This document shows, in pieces, positions 8,074 to 18,174 of a stretch of 64,000 bases of DNA (its first letter is position 1; each line of letters opens with the position of its first letter). Source of the DNA: Streptomyces minutiscleroticus (GTDB lineage Bacteria > Actinomycetota > Actinomycetes > Streptomycetales > Streptomycetaceae); the NCBI RefSeq assembly GCF_014650875.1, contig NZ_BMVU01000001.1:310001-374000 (forward strand), written 5' to 3'. Below the pieces are notes generated by a model. It had not been told where the DNA came from. It did no database searches and saw only the letters and a list, made by a program, of their open reading frames with translations. The position numbers were made by a program, and so were the translations under genes.

Positions 8074-8469
8074 CCGAACTCCTGTGAACTCCCCCGTGGA
8101 CCGGACCCGTACTGCGGTGCCGCGACGTCGCGGGGGAGCGGCAGGGCGGCCTGTGACAGCCATACAGCGTACGCGTCGGGAGGTGCGGAAGGTTCGCAGG
8201 GGGATCGTGTGTTCGCCATGTCTCATTCACTCCGCGGTTCTCTTCACAGGAGGGTCCTGGTGTCCTCCGGCTTCCGCCTTCCGGCTTCCGCCTTTCGGCT
8301 TCTGTCCTTCGGCCTCTGTCCTCTTCGCGGGGAGTCCCGCTTTCCGTCGCGCGGGCGCTCTTCGCCTGTGCGCTCCTCGCGCGCCCTCCGCGGTGTCCTG
8401 CACATGCGGCGGCGCCCGCCCCCGGTGTGCGGGTGCGGGCGCCGTGCGAAAGGGGGCGCGGGGCCGGGG
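8074..8469. other. intergenic region with oligo-repeat tract
   Basis: No gene seen. Between about 8258 and 8330 is a degenerate array of CTTCCGCCTTCCGG/CTTTCGGCTTCTGTC units (GGCTTC/CCTTC alternations), a pyrimidine-rich strand near the DedA promoter. An 8-14 bp unit repeats with many changes. It may be slippage DNA. Confidence 0.45.
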
Positions 8470-8904
8470 TCAGGCCGCCACGGGCTCCGAGGAGCGCTCC
8501 TGGACCGTGGACGAACGGTTCTTCGCGAACAGCTGGTCGAGGCCGAACGCGCCCGAGCCGGTGAACACGAGCAGCAGCAGGGCCCAGCAGAACATCGCGG
8601 AGGCCTCGCCGCCGTTCTCCATCGGCCACAGGGCCTCGGGCTGGTGGACCTTGAAGTACGCGTAGGCCATCGAGCCGGACGAGACGAACGCCGCGGCGCG
8701 GGTGGCGAGGCCGACCAGCACCAGGGCGCCGCCGACGAGTTCGATCACGCCCGCGTACCAGCTGGGCCAGGTGCCGGCCGCGACCTTCTGACCGCCCAGG
8801 ACGCCGAAGAGCAGGGCGGCGCCGTGGCAGGTGAAGAGCAGTCCGACAACGATGCGGAACAGGCCGATGGCGTACGGCTGGGCGCTGTTGAGGCGTCCGG
8901 TCAT
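8470..8904 (-). CDS. DoxX-family membrane protein
   Basis: 144 residues with four predicted membrane helices and the DoxX pattern: YAIGLFRIVVGLLFTCHGAA, then GTWPSWYAGVIELVGGALVLVGLATRAAAF, then SGSMAYAYF and ENGGEASAMFCWALLLLVF. DoxX proteins act in redox or thiol-oxidant homeostasis in actinobacteria and as quinol-oxidase-linked subunits elsewhere. A DtxR/DmdR-type iron box lies 62 bp upstream of the start and overlaps the likely promoter, so expression is probably repressed by Fe(II)-DmdR. The ATG at 8904 has AAGGAG close upstream. Confidence 0.88.
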   Translation of the reverse strand: MTGRLNSAQPYAIGLFRIVVGLLFTCHGAALLFGVLGGQKVAAGTWPSWYAGVIELVGGALVLVGLATRAAAFVSSGSMAYAYFKVHQPEALWPMENGGEASAMFCWALLLLVFTGSGAFGLDQLFAKNRSSTVQERSSEPVAA

Positions 8905-8965
8905 GTGGGGGAACTCCTTCGGTCTCGGCCCGCGCGGGGCCGGTCGGGGACAACCGAGCGGGCGG

Positions 8966-8984
8966 CCAGGTTAGGCGAGCCTAA
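8966..8984 (-). promoter_or_regulatory. DmdR/IdeR-type iron box upstream of doxX-like gene
   Basis: CCAGGTTAGGCGAGCCTAA matches the 19-bp actinobacterial iron-box form TTAGGTTAGGCTCACCTAA at 14 positions. Its right part, TTAGGCGAGCCTAA, is a near-perfect palindrome (TTAGGC/GCCTAA). It sits 62 bp from the DoxX start and overlaps likely promoter hexamers, the position expected for iron-dependent repression. Confidence 0.7.
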
Positions 8985-9136
8985 AACATGCTTGCAACTT
9001 CAACATTTAGCCAACGTTCCGCTTCCGCCCCGGGTTCCACCCCAGCCCCTGGAGTCCGGATTCCTCTCAGCGCGACCTCAATGGCGGCTCTGAGCTGCGG
9101 TGTTGATACGTCGGCCGATGCGGCCGAAATCCGCCA

Positions 9137-9164
9137 TTGACTAGCGCATGTCATTCAATAGGTC
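9137..9164 (+). promoter_or_regulatory. consensus-like promoter pointing at the phoD-like gene's 3' end
   Basis: TTGACT (9137-9142) and TAGGTC (9159-9164) with a 16-bp spacer on the plus strand, in an unusually AT-rich stretch. No plus-strand gene follows. The hairpin at 9196-9239 would end a transcript of about 70 nt. Confidence 0.35.
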
Positions 9165-9195
9165 ACGTTCCGTCACACAGTTTTAACGGGCGATC

Positions 9196-9239
9196 AGGGC
9201 GGGGACGTCCTCGCGCTCCTGGTGTGACGTTCCCGCCCT
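9196..9239 (-). terminator. 14-bp stem terminator after phoD-like gene
   Basis: AGGGCGGGGACGTC (9196-9209) pairs with GACGTTCCCGCCCT (9226-9239) with one G-T pair and a 16-nt loop. It begins 7 bp past the PhoD stop. It has no U-tract, like most Streptomyces terminators. Confidence 0.65.
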
Positions 9240-9245
9240 CCCGTC

Positions 9246-11042
9246 TCAGGCCGACAGCCCGGTCCGCATGACCGTCTCCAGCCGGGTCGTCCCGTCGCGC
9301 GTGGCGCGGGCCTGTTCCAGCCGCAGTTCCGCCGCGCGGCCGCGCAGCGTCAGCGTCATCAGCTGGTTGCCGAACCAGGGCCCGCCCGTCTTGCGCCAGC
9401 GCACCGGCGGCGGGGCGCAGCGGCCGTGCCGGGCGATGCGGCGGCCGAGCGCGCGGCCGACGGCGCTCCAGCCGAAGCGGAACCCGAACCGCATCGACAG
9501 CGGAACGGAGTTGTGCACGGGGGAGCAGGTCAGCTGCAGCACGCGGGCGGAGGGGCCGCCCGCCCCCGGCGCTCTCGCCGCCTGCGAAGCGCCTGCCGTG
9601 TCCGCCGCGTTCACCACGCTCGCCACGTCCGCGGCGGTCGCCGCGCCCCTCGCTCCGTCGGTCGCGGGGGCCGTGCCGACCGCGTCCGCGGCCGTTCCGT
9701 CCGCCGCGTCCCCGGGCCAGGTGGCCTCCGCCACGTAGGCGTGGTGCACGTCCCCGGAGAGCACGCACACGGTCGCCGGCGCCTCCGGGCCGCTGCCCGC
9801 CTCGGCGATCAGGTCGGCCAGCCCGGCGAACGACTCCGGGAACGCCGCCCAGTGCTCCAGGTCGGCGGCCCGCCGCAGCTTCTCGCCGAAACCGGCCCAG
9901 CGCGCGCCCCGCTCACCACGGCACAGCGCCGCGTCCCACGCCTCGGCGTCGTGGATCAGGTGGGGCAGCAGCCAGGGCAGGGAGGCGCCGATCAGCAGGT
10001 GGTCGTAGGAGGAACGGTCCGCCAGCGCCTGCGCGCGCAGCCACTCCGCCTCGCCGGGGTCGAGCATCGAGCGCCTTTGCTCGTCCAGGACGCGAGCCGC
10101 CCGGTTGTCCACCATGAGCAGCCGTACGCGGCCGAAGTCGCGCCGGTAGCTCCAGCGCACCGAGGCGGGGTCGGTGTCGGCCCGCGACGCGAACTCCCGC
10201 AGGACGTCCGTGGCGTCGCCGTCGGATGCCGCGAGCACCTTCGCGTACGCGGGGTCGTCCGCGAGGTCCGCGGGGGAGAGGTTGCCCAGGTGCTGGTGGA
10301 CCCAGTACGACATGAGGCCGCTGAGCACGCGCTCGCGCCACCACGGGGTGGCCCGCATGTCCTCCACCCAGGCGCCGCTGGTGTTCCAGTCGTCCATGAC
10401 GTCGTGGTCGTCGAAGATCATGCAGGTCGGCACGGTGGACAGCAGCCAGCGGACCTCGGGGTCCAGCCACGACTCGTGGTACAGCCGGGTGTACTCCTCG
10501 TAGTCCGCGACCTGCTCGCCCGGCGGCTCGGAGAGGTCGCGGCGGCCGGCGAGCCAGCGCTGGACGTCCTCCGAGGTCTCGTCGGCGTAGACCTGGTCGC
10601 CCAGCAGGAGCAGGACGTCCGGGCGTTCGCCGTCCGGGTCCGCGGCGATGCGGCCGGCCAGCGTGTCCAGGGCGTCCGGGCCCACGGGGTCGTGGCCGTC
10701 GGCGGGCGGCGCGGCCCACCGGCAGGAGCCGAACGCGACCCGGACGTCCGCGCCGTCGCCGGCGGGCGTCCGGACGGCGGAGGGCGGGAAGGGCGAGTCG
10801 GGCAGCGGCCACACCGTCTCCCCGTCCAGCAGGACCTCGTACGCGGTCGACGTGCCCGGTGTCAGGCCGGTGACCGGTACCAGGGCGTAGTGGTGCCCGC
10901 AGACCTGGAAGGTGCGGGCCTCGCCGCGGGCGCCGTCCGCACAGCGCACCTCGGCGGTGCACGGACGGCCCGCCTCGACCCACACGGTCGCGGACGAGCC
11001 GTCGACGTACCTCAGGAGCGGCCCCAGCCGCAGCTCCGCCAT
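9246..11042 (-). CDS. PhoD-like metallophosphatase (alkaline phosphatase D family)
   Basis: 598 residues. It has an N-terminal Fn3-like domain (LRLGPLLRYVDGSSATVWVEA) and a metallophosphatase core with FGSCRW, LLLGDQVYADE, FDDHDVMDDWN, and SGDVHHAYVAE, which supply the metal-ligand Asp, Asn and His residues of the PhoD-like fold. There is no signal or Tat peptide, so unlike secreted PhoD it is probably cytoplasmic; it belongs to the MAELRLGP-type actinobacterial subgroup. A low-complexity Ala/Thr insertion (about residues 440-500) separates the last motif from the C-terminal part. The start has GAGAGGG upstream. Confidence 0.88.
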   Translation of the reverse strand: MAELRLGPLLRYVDGSSATVWVEAGRPCTAEVRCADGARGEARTFQVCGHHYALVPVTGLTPGTSTAYEVLLDGETVWPLPDSPFPPSAVRTPAGDGADVRVAFGSCRWAAPPADGHDPVGPDALDTLAGRIAADPDGERPDVLLLLGDQVYADETSEDVQRWLAGRRDLSEPPGEQVADYEEYTRLYHESWLDPEVRWLLSTVPTCMIFDDHDVMDDWNTSGAWVEDMRATPWWRERVLSGLMSYWVHQHLGNLSPADLADDPAYAKVLAASDGDATDVLREFASRADTDPASVRWSYRRDFGRVRLLMVDNRAARVLDEQRRSMLDPGEAEWLRAQALADRSSYDHLLIGASLPWLLPHLIHDAEAWDAALCRGERGARWAGFGEKLRRAADLEHWAAFPESFAGLADLIAEAGSGPEAPATVCVLSGDVHHAYVAEATWPGDAADGTAADAVGTAPATDGARGAATAADVASVVNAADTAGASQAARAPGAGGPSARVLQLTCSPVHNSVPLSMRFGFRFGWSAVGRALGRRIARHGRCAPPPVRWRKTGGPWFGNQLMTLTLRGRAAELRLEQARATRDGTTRLETVMRTGLSA

Positions 11043-11062
11043 GAGATCACCCTCTCTTTCGC

Positions 11063-11075
11063 ACGTACGGTACGT
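11063..11075. promoter_or_regulatory. 13-bp palindrome upstream of phoD-like gene
   Basis: ACGTAC-G-GTACGT is a perfect palindrome 21 bp upstream of the PhoD start. It could be an operator (TetR-family sites often look like this); no regulator gene is adjacent. Confidence 0.35.
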
Positions 11076-11202
11076 AAGGAAGGGGCCCGGGGTGCGGATT
11101 CCCGCGGACCGGGCGGGAGCGGTCTCCCGTGGCAGTGCGGGCCGGGAGGCCGCCGTCGCCGGCCGGCGGCCCCCGGTCGCCCGGTGTCACCGGCGGAGGG
11201 TG

Positions 11203-11847
11203 TCAGCAGCCGTTGAGCACCGAGGTCAGCTTGGACTTCTCGGCCGAGTCCACCGACAGCTTGTAGTAGTACTTCACCTGGACCCAGGCGCGGACGTAGG
11301 TGCAGGCGTAGGCGGTGCGCGACGGCATCCACTCGGCCGGGTCCTGGTCGCCCTTCGCCTGGTTCACGTTGTCCGTGACCGCGATGAGCTGCGGGCGGGT
11401 GAGGTCGTTGGCGAACGCCTGACGCTGCGCGGTGGTCCACTTGCTCGCGCCGGAGTCCCACGCCTCCGCGAGCGGGACGACGTGGTCGATGTCGAGGTCG
11501 GACGCGGCGGTCCAGGTGGCGCCGTCGTACACCGAGTACCAGCTGCCGCTCGTGGAGGCGCAGGCCGAGTCGGTGACGACGTTGGAGCCGTCGCGCTTGA
11601 GGACCGTCTCGCGGGTGTTGCAGGCACCGCTGATGGTGATCCAGTGCGGGAACAGGTCGCGGTCGTAGCCGGTGCGGTTCTCGGTGGCCACGGTGAGCGA
11701 CGCCAGGTACGTGCGCGCGGTGGCCGCGCTCACGGGGGTGGGGAGGGCGGCGGAGGCGGACGGGCCGGTGAAGAGTCCGGCGAGGGCTGCCGTTCCGGTG
11801 AGTCCGGCGAGTACGCTGAGTCGTCGACGCGCGTAGAACCTGGGCAT
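11203..11847 (-). CDS. secreted HNH-family nuclease (DUF1524-like)
   Basis: 214 residues. The signal peptide (about residues 1-33) has a YARRR n-region, a hydrophobic core LAGLTGTAALAGLF, and a likely Ala-X-Ala cleavage at PSASA. The mature part matches the extracellular HNH/DUF1524 type: DIDHVVPLAEAWDSGAS (catalytic His in DHVVP), then ANDLTRPQLIAVTDNVNQAKGD with the Asn and Lys of the beta-beta-alpha metal motif, and two Cys pairs that may form disulfides, one at the extreme C terminus. Probably degrades extracellular DNA/RNA. The ATG at 11847 has GGGAG 5 bases upstream; the longer frame adds a non-signal-like 36 residues. Confidence 0.88.
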   Translation of the reverse strand: MPRFYARRRLSVLAGLTGTAALAGLFTGPSASAALPTPVSAATARTYLASLTVATENRTGYDRDLFPHWITISGACNTRETVLKRDGSNVVTDSACASTSGSWYSVYDGATWTAASDLDIDHVVPLAEAWDSGASKWTTAQRQAFANDLTRPQLIAVTDNVNQAKGDQDPAEWMPSRTAYACTYVRAWVQVKYYYKLSVDSAEKSKLTSVLNGC

Positions 11848-12258
11848 GCGAACTCCCTTGGGGTGTGGGGACGTTGGCGGTGCGAGCGAGTGAAGGGTCG
11901 CGGCGCCGTATTTCCGGGGGGTGTGCGTCAGGTGAGAAGTTAGTGACGCGTCCATGACAGGACAAGAGTGCGCGGAAAGGTTTCACCCATGTGGTCACCG
12001 GGGTGGGGTGGTCGGGGTGGGTTTGTGTGGTGTCCGGGGCGGTCGGGGGCTGGTGGCTGACGGGCGGCGGTGGTGGCCGGTGGCCGGTGATCGGCGGTCG
12101 GGGACTCGTGGCCGGTTCGGCGGATGTAGGGGAATGCGCGTGCGGGCGGCGTCCGGGAAGGGGTGCCGGCGGGTGGGCCCTCGGGATGGCGGGGTGTTCC
12201 CGCGCCGTTCGCGTGCCGTTCGGCGGCCGCTCGACGGGGGCGGTGGCGTCATCGCGGG

Positions 12259-12284
12259 TTTGTTTTGTACCGTAGGGAAACAAA
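12259..12284. promoter_or_regulatory. 7-bp inverted repeat in AT-rich island upstream of HAD gene
   Basis: TTTGTTT (12259-12265) and AAACAAA (12278-12284), spaced 12 bp, are strikingly AT-rich for this genome and lie ~95 bp before the HAD gene. Possible operator and promoter. The rest of the 530-bp intergenic region (11848-12377) is G/GGT-rich, with no gene seen. Confidence 0.4.
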
Positions 12285-12377
12285 GTGGCTCCCGCCCGCA
12301 CTCCCTGACCGGCGGGCGGGGCCGCCTTGTCCCCGGGCCAGCCGCCCGGCCACCTTCTCCGCCCTGGGAGCATGCCG

Positions 12378-13046
12378 ATGCCGGCCACGACCGTTCTGAC
12401 CGCCCGCGCCCTCCTCCTCGACATGGACGGCACCCTCGTGAACTCGGACGCCGTGGTGGAGCGCATCTGGCGCCGCTGGGCCGACCGGCACGGGCTGGAC
12501 GGGGACGAGGTCATGAAGGTCGTCCACGGGCGGCAGGGGTACGCGTCGATGGCGGTCCTGCTGCCGGACCGGCCGATGGAGCAGAACCACGCCGACAACG
12601 CGCGCATGCTGGCCGAGGAGACCGCCGACATGGACGGCGTCGTGGCGATCCCCGGCGCCCCGGAGTTCCTCGCCTCCCTGCGGGGGTCCGGGCTGCCGCA
12701 CGCGCTGGTGACCTCGGCCGACGTGCCGCTGTCCACGGCGCGGATGGCGGCGGCGGGCCTGCCGCTGCCGGACGTGCGCATGACCGCCGAGTCCGTGGGC
12801 GCGAGCAAGCCGGACCCCGAGGGCTTCCTGAAGGGGGCCGCCGAACTGGGCGTCGCCGCCGAGGACTGCATCGTCTTCGAGGACTCCGGCGCGGGCATCG
12901 CGGCCGGGCGCGCCGCGGGGATGCGCGTCGTCGGCGTCGGCCCGCGGGCCGGTCTCCACCGTCCCGACGTCCTGGTCGAGGACCTCACGCGGGTACGGGT
13001 CGAGGCAGCCGGGGACGGCACGATCCGCCTGCACGTGGAGCAGTAG
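12378..13046 (+). CDS. HAD-IA sugar-phosphate phosphatase-like protein
   Basis: 222 residues, full HAD subfamily IA. Motif I is LLLDMDGTLVNSD, motif II LVTSAD, motif III Lys in GASKPDPEGF, motif IV VFEDSGAGI. The cap domain lies between motifs I and II. The closest characterised relatives by pattern are phosphoglycolate/sugar phosphatases of the YfbT/DOG type; the substrate is unknown. The ATG at 12378 is favoured by GGGAG 7 bases upstream; ATG 12372 is too close. Stand-alone gene, with a terminator hairpin 28 bp past its stop. Confidence 0.87.
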   Translation: MPATTVLTARALLLDMDGTLVNSDAVVERIWRRWADRHGLDGDEVMKVVHGRQGYASMAVLLPDRPMEQNHADNARMLAEETADMDGVVAIPGAPEFLASLRGSGLPHALVTSADVPLSTARMAAAGLPLPDVRMTAESVGASKPDPEGFLKGAAELGVAAEDCIVFEDSGAGIAAGRAAGMRVVGVGPRAGLHRPDVLVEDLTRVRVEAAGDGTIRLHVEQ

Positions 13047-13073
13047 CGGCAGCCGTTGCCGCACAGGGCGGGG

Positions 13074-13104
13074 CGGGAGCCGCGCGGTGGGCTCACGGCT
13101 CCCG
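13074..13104 (+). terminator. hairpin after HAD gene
   Basis: CGGGAGCCG (13074-13082) pairs with CGGCTCCCG (13096-13104), a 9-bp perfect stem 28 bp past the stop codon. Confidence 0.6.
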
Positions 13105-13161
13105 CGCGGCGGGCCGCGCCGGGTGCCGGGACCGCGCCGGGCCGTGCTCCCCGCACGTCCC

Positions 13162-13237
13162 GGCCGCCTCAGGGCTCCCTGACCGCCTCAGGGCTCCCTG
13201 GCCGCCTCAGGGCTCCCTGGCCGCCTCAGGGCTCCCT
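13162..13237. repeat. four tandem 19-bp repeats covering a stop codon
   Basis: GGCCGCCTCAGGGCTCCCT is repeated at 13162, 13181 (one change), 13200 and 13219. The last copy contains the stop codon of the peptidoglycan-binding gene, whose C terminus ...REP ends inside the unit. The other copies are a tandem extension beyond the stop, suggesting replication slippage. Confidence 0.9.
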
Positions 13238-14878
13238 CGTCTCCGCCTCCAGGCGCCGGCGGGTCTCCTCGCCGTACACCCCCGCCTCGTCGCCCCTGAT
13301 ACCGCGCGACCACTGGTAATCGCGTACGGCGTCGGCGACCCGGTCGCTGTAGCGGCCGTTCGCGTCGCCGTGGTAGAGCCACACCTGCCGCAGCCGCTGC
13401 TGCAGCTCGGCCACCTCGGGGCCCTGGTCGCCGCGCCGGAGGACCTGGACCGCCACCACGGTCGACGGGGTGGCGGAGGGTTCCGCCCGGTCGTCGGCGG
13501 GGGCGCTCGACGCGGCGCGGGACGGGGTGGCCGAGGAGGTCGGCGACGCCTCGGCGGACGCCGTCTCCGTGGGCGTCGGGTCGGCGCTCGCGCTCGCGGA
13601 CGCCGACGCGGACGTCGGCGGCGCGGAGGACTCGGCGGCCGTCGGGGCGGCGGCCGAGGTGGTGGCGGCCGCGTCCGGCACGCTCGCGCGGATGTCGTCC
13701 GGATAGGCGCTGTCGCGCGTCGGCCCCTCGTAGGAGAGCAGGCCGCCCGCGAAGCCGGCCGCGGCGGCCACGACGACGGCGGCCCCCGCCCCGGCCAGCG
13801 CGAACCGCCGCCCGCGGCCCCTGCGCCCGGTGTGTTCCCCGCGGTCCCCCGCCGACGGGGCGAAGGACGGGACCGTGACCGGTTCGGCGACCTCGAAGAG
13901 GCGGACGTCGGAGGCGTTCGGCGGGGCGGCCGCCGGGGCCAGGGGAGCGGTGAGCGCGCCGGCGGCGGCCGGCGCCGCGCCGGGGGCCTGCGCCGCCGCA
14001 GGTGTGCCGGGCACCGGCTCCGCCGCCGTTCTCGCCGGGTCCGGCCCGGATGCCGGTCCCGATCCCAGGTCCGGTCCCGGTCCCGGTTCCGATCTCGGGT
14101 CCGGGGCTGCCGGTGCGGAGGCGTTCGCGGGGGTGGGGGCCGTGGGGGCGGGTGTGGCCACGGGCGGCTGCTCGGCCGCTGCAGCAGCCGCAGCCGCAGT
14201 CCCGATCGTATTCGCGGCCGCAGCCGCGCCCGCCCGTGCGTCCGCCTGCGCGGCCGTGGGCTCGGAGGCCGGCCGCAGGGCGGGCAGGGCCATGGTGGGG
14301 TGATCGGCGGCGGGCGGGGTGCCGCCGGGGGCTCCGGTCCCGTGCTGCCGCGCGGCGGCGGCCCCGGCCGTGGCTCCGGCTGCGGCGGCCGCGTCGCCCT
14401 GCGGGCCCGCCGCGGTGGCCGCGCCGCCGGTGGGGCCGGTGGGGCTGTTCGCGGTGGCCGCGGTGTCCTTCGGGGCGGCTGCGGTGGCGGCCGGTCCGCG
14501 GGAGCGGTCGGCCGTACCCGATGCCTCACCGGTTCCGGGTCCGGCTTCCGCTCCGGCCTCTGGAACCGCTCCGTCGGCGGCCCCGGTCCCTGGCCCGGTC
14601 GCGGCCCCGGTCCGGGCCGCGTTCCCCGCCTCGGCCCCGGCCCTTCCGGCCCCTCCGGGTGTCCCCGTGCCCTCCCCGTCCTGCCGGCCGGAGGCCGTGT
14701 CCAGGGCGACGTACGGCCGGATGCGGAGCGGGTCGAAGTCCTCGGCCGCGGCGGCCTCGGCCGTGCGGGCGTCTCTCAGCGCGTCGGCGACGCGTCGCGC
14801 GCAGGGACAGGTGGGTGTGCCGGCCGGCCCCCTGGCCGCGCCGCATTCCGGGCATACGTGCCCGCTCTCGCCGCTCAC
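13226..14878 (-). CDS. zinc-ribbon, single-pass membrane protein with peptidoglycan-binding domain
   Basis: 550 residues, GTG start with AGGGGAT upstream. An N-terminal zinc ribbon (CPECGAARGP...CPC) and a cytoplasmic Ala/Pro/Gly-rich region of ~280 residues lead to a basic stretch and one membrane helix (AGAAVVVAAAAGFAGGLL, about residue 390). A Ser/Ala/Thr-rich extracellular linker follows. The C-terminal 75 residues (VLRRGDQGPEVAELQQRLRQ ... GRYSDRVADAVRDYQ) are a PG_binding_1 domain. Predicted to link the cytoplasm with peptidoglycan. The linker's low complexity makes its exact length unreliable. Related Streptomyces proteins are uncharacterised. Confidence 0.8.
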   Translation of the reverse strand: MSGESGHVCPECGAARGPAGTPTCPCARRVADALRDARTAEAAAAEDFDPLRIRPYVALDTASGRQDGEGTGTPGGAGRAGAEAGNAARTGAATGPGTGAADGAVPEAGAEAGPGTGEASGTADRSRGPAATAAAPKDTAATANSPTGPTGGAATAAGPQGDAAAAAGATAGAAAARQHGTGAPGGTPPAADHPTMALPALRPASEPTAAQADARAGAAAAANTIGTAAAAAAAAEQPPVATPAPTAPTPANASAPAAPDPRSEPGPGPDLGSGPASGPDPARTAAEPVPGTPAAAQAPGAAPAAAGALTAPLAPAAAPPNASDVRLFEVAEPVTVPSFAPSAGDRGEHTGRRGRGRRFALAGAGAAVVVAAAAGFAGGLLSYEGPTRDSAYPDDIRASVPDAAATTSAAAPTAAESSAPPTSASASASASADPTPTETASAEASPTSSATPSRAASSAPADDRAEPSATPSTVVAVQVLRRGDQGPEVAELQQRLRQVWLYHGDANGRYSDRVADAVRDYQWSRGIRGDEAGVYGEETRRRLEAETREP

Positions 14879-14987
14879 GCGTGGATCCCCTCCCCAGCGA
14901 ACTGCAGCGATTATGCAGACATCCTCCACGGAATCTCCCGCCAACCCCCTGATTCGTCGATCACGCGCAGGATTCAACAGGCCATAA

Positions 14988-17165
<2,178 letters not shown>

Positions 17166-17197
17166 CGCGCCCCGGCGGCGCGTGAGGGGCGGGGAAC

Positions 17198-17221
17198 GGG
17201 AAGGGGAGGGGAGGGAAGGGG
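17198..17221 (+). other. G-quadruplex-forming purine tract
   Basis: Five runs of three or four G separated by one or two A, within a ~90-nt polypurine stretch after the MFS gene. It fits the canonical G4 pattern. It could slow transcription between the convergent MFS and GNAT genes. Confidence 0.6.
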
Positions 17222-17332
17222 AGGAGTGGGAAAGGGCCGGGCGAGCCGGAAGGCGGAGAAGCCGGAAGGGGAGGGACTGCCGGCGGCCACGGGGTCCTGG
17301 AGCCGGCCGGTCACGGGGTCTCGGGCCGGTGG

Positions 17333-17851
17333 TCACAGGTCCTTGGCGAACCAGTGCTCCGCGTACACGTCGTCGTTGTGCGGTTCCGTCTCCACGTAGC
17401 CGTGGCGGGCGTACAGGGCGCGGGCCTCCACCAGGTCGTGACGGGTGTCGAGGACCAGCCGGACGGCGCCGAGAGCGCGCGCGGCCTCCTCGGCCGCCGC
17501 GAGGAGGGCCGCCCCGCCGCCCCGGCCGCGCAGCTCCTCGCGGACGAAGACCCGCTTCAGCTCCCCCTCGACGCGGCCCGTGCCGCCGGTCCGCAGCCGG
17601 ACGCCCGCCGTGCCGCCCGGCTCGCCCCCGTACCGCGCGACGAGCAGCACCCCGCCGGGCGGGGCGAGGTCGTCGCCGGACTCGGCGGCGATCCCGCGCT
17701 CCAGCTCGGCGGGGTCGGTCGCGCGGCCCTCGTGCAGCCGGTACCAGCGGTCGCTCACCTCGGTGTAGTACGCGCGCCAGAGCGCGGTCGCGGCCGGGGA
17801 GTCGTGGGCCTCGGCGGCGACGGTCCAGGACCTGGTCGTACGGGTCGTCAT
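17333..17851 (-). CDS. GNAT-family N-acetyltransferase
   Basis: 172 residues. The acetyl-CoA-binding motif A is present as FVREELRGRGGGAALLAAAEEAAR (the R-G-R-G-G pyrophosphate loop), followed by LVLDTRHDLVEARALYARHGYVE (motif B, with the C-terminal Tyr). The substrate is unknown. The ATG at 17851 is used; ATG 17860 three codons upstream is equally possible, and neither has a strong ribosome-binding site. Confidence 0.82.
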   Translation of the reverse strand: MTTRTTRSWTVAAEAHDSPAATALWRAYYTEVSDRWYRLHEGRATDPAELERGIAAESGDDLAPPGGVLLVARYGGEPGGTAGVRLRTGGTGRVEGELKRVFVREELRGRGGGAALLAAAEEAARALGAVRLVLDTRHDLVEARALYARHGYVETEPHNDDVYAEHWFAKDL

Positions 17852-18174
17852 GGCGGGCATTGTCGGCGGGCGCACCGTGCCGTCCGCAAGTGGATTCGGA
17901 CGGCCGCCCGCGAGCGGGCCGCGTGAAGTCGGCCGATGCGCACGGGACTTGTGCGGGGCCCCGGGAAACGGTGCGGCGGTGTGCGGGAGCGCAGCGGGGG
18001 TCTTCTGCGCGCGCCGGGTGCAACCGCCGTGCGCGGCTTGCGAGTTCGGTAGCGGGGCGCCCGCGACCGGTGCCGTTTGAGGGGCGGTTCGCGGGCAACC
18101 CGAAGTGCACCGAACCAGTGAAACTCTGGGCCGCACGGCCCATGGTGACGAGAATCCGGAAGGCATCCGAATCC
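17852..18174. other. intergenic region between GNAT gene and following membrane gene
   Basis: 323 bp carrying divergent promoters. It has a small inverted repeat, GTCCG...CGGAC, near 17882-17902. No gene or known operator recognised. Confidence 0.4.

Noticed and set aside
8258..8330. Functional repeat or small protein gene
   Set aside because: Units are too degenerate, and frames through it give no sensible protein.
13162..13237. CRISPR array
   Set aside because: Units are directly tandem without spacers.
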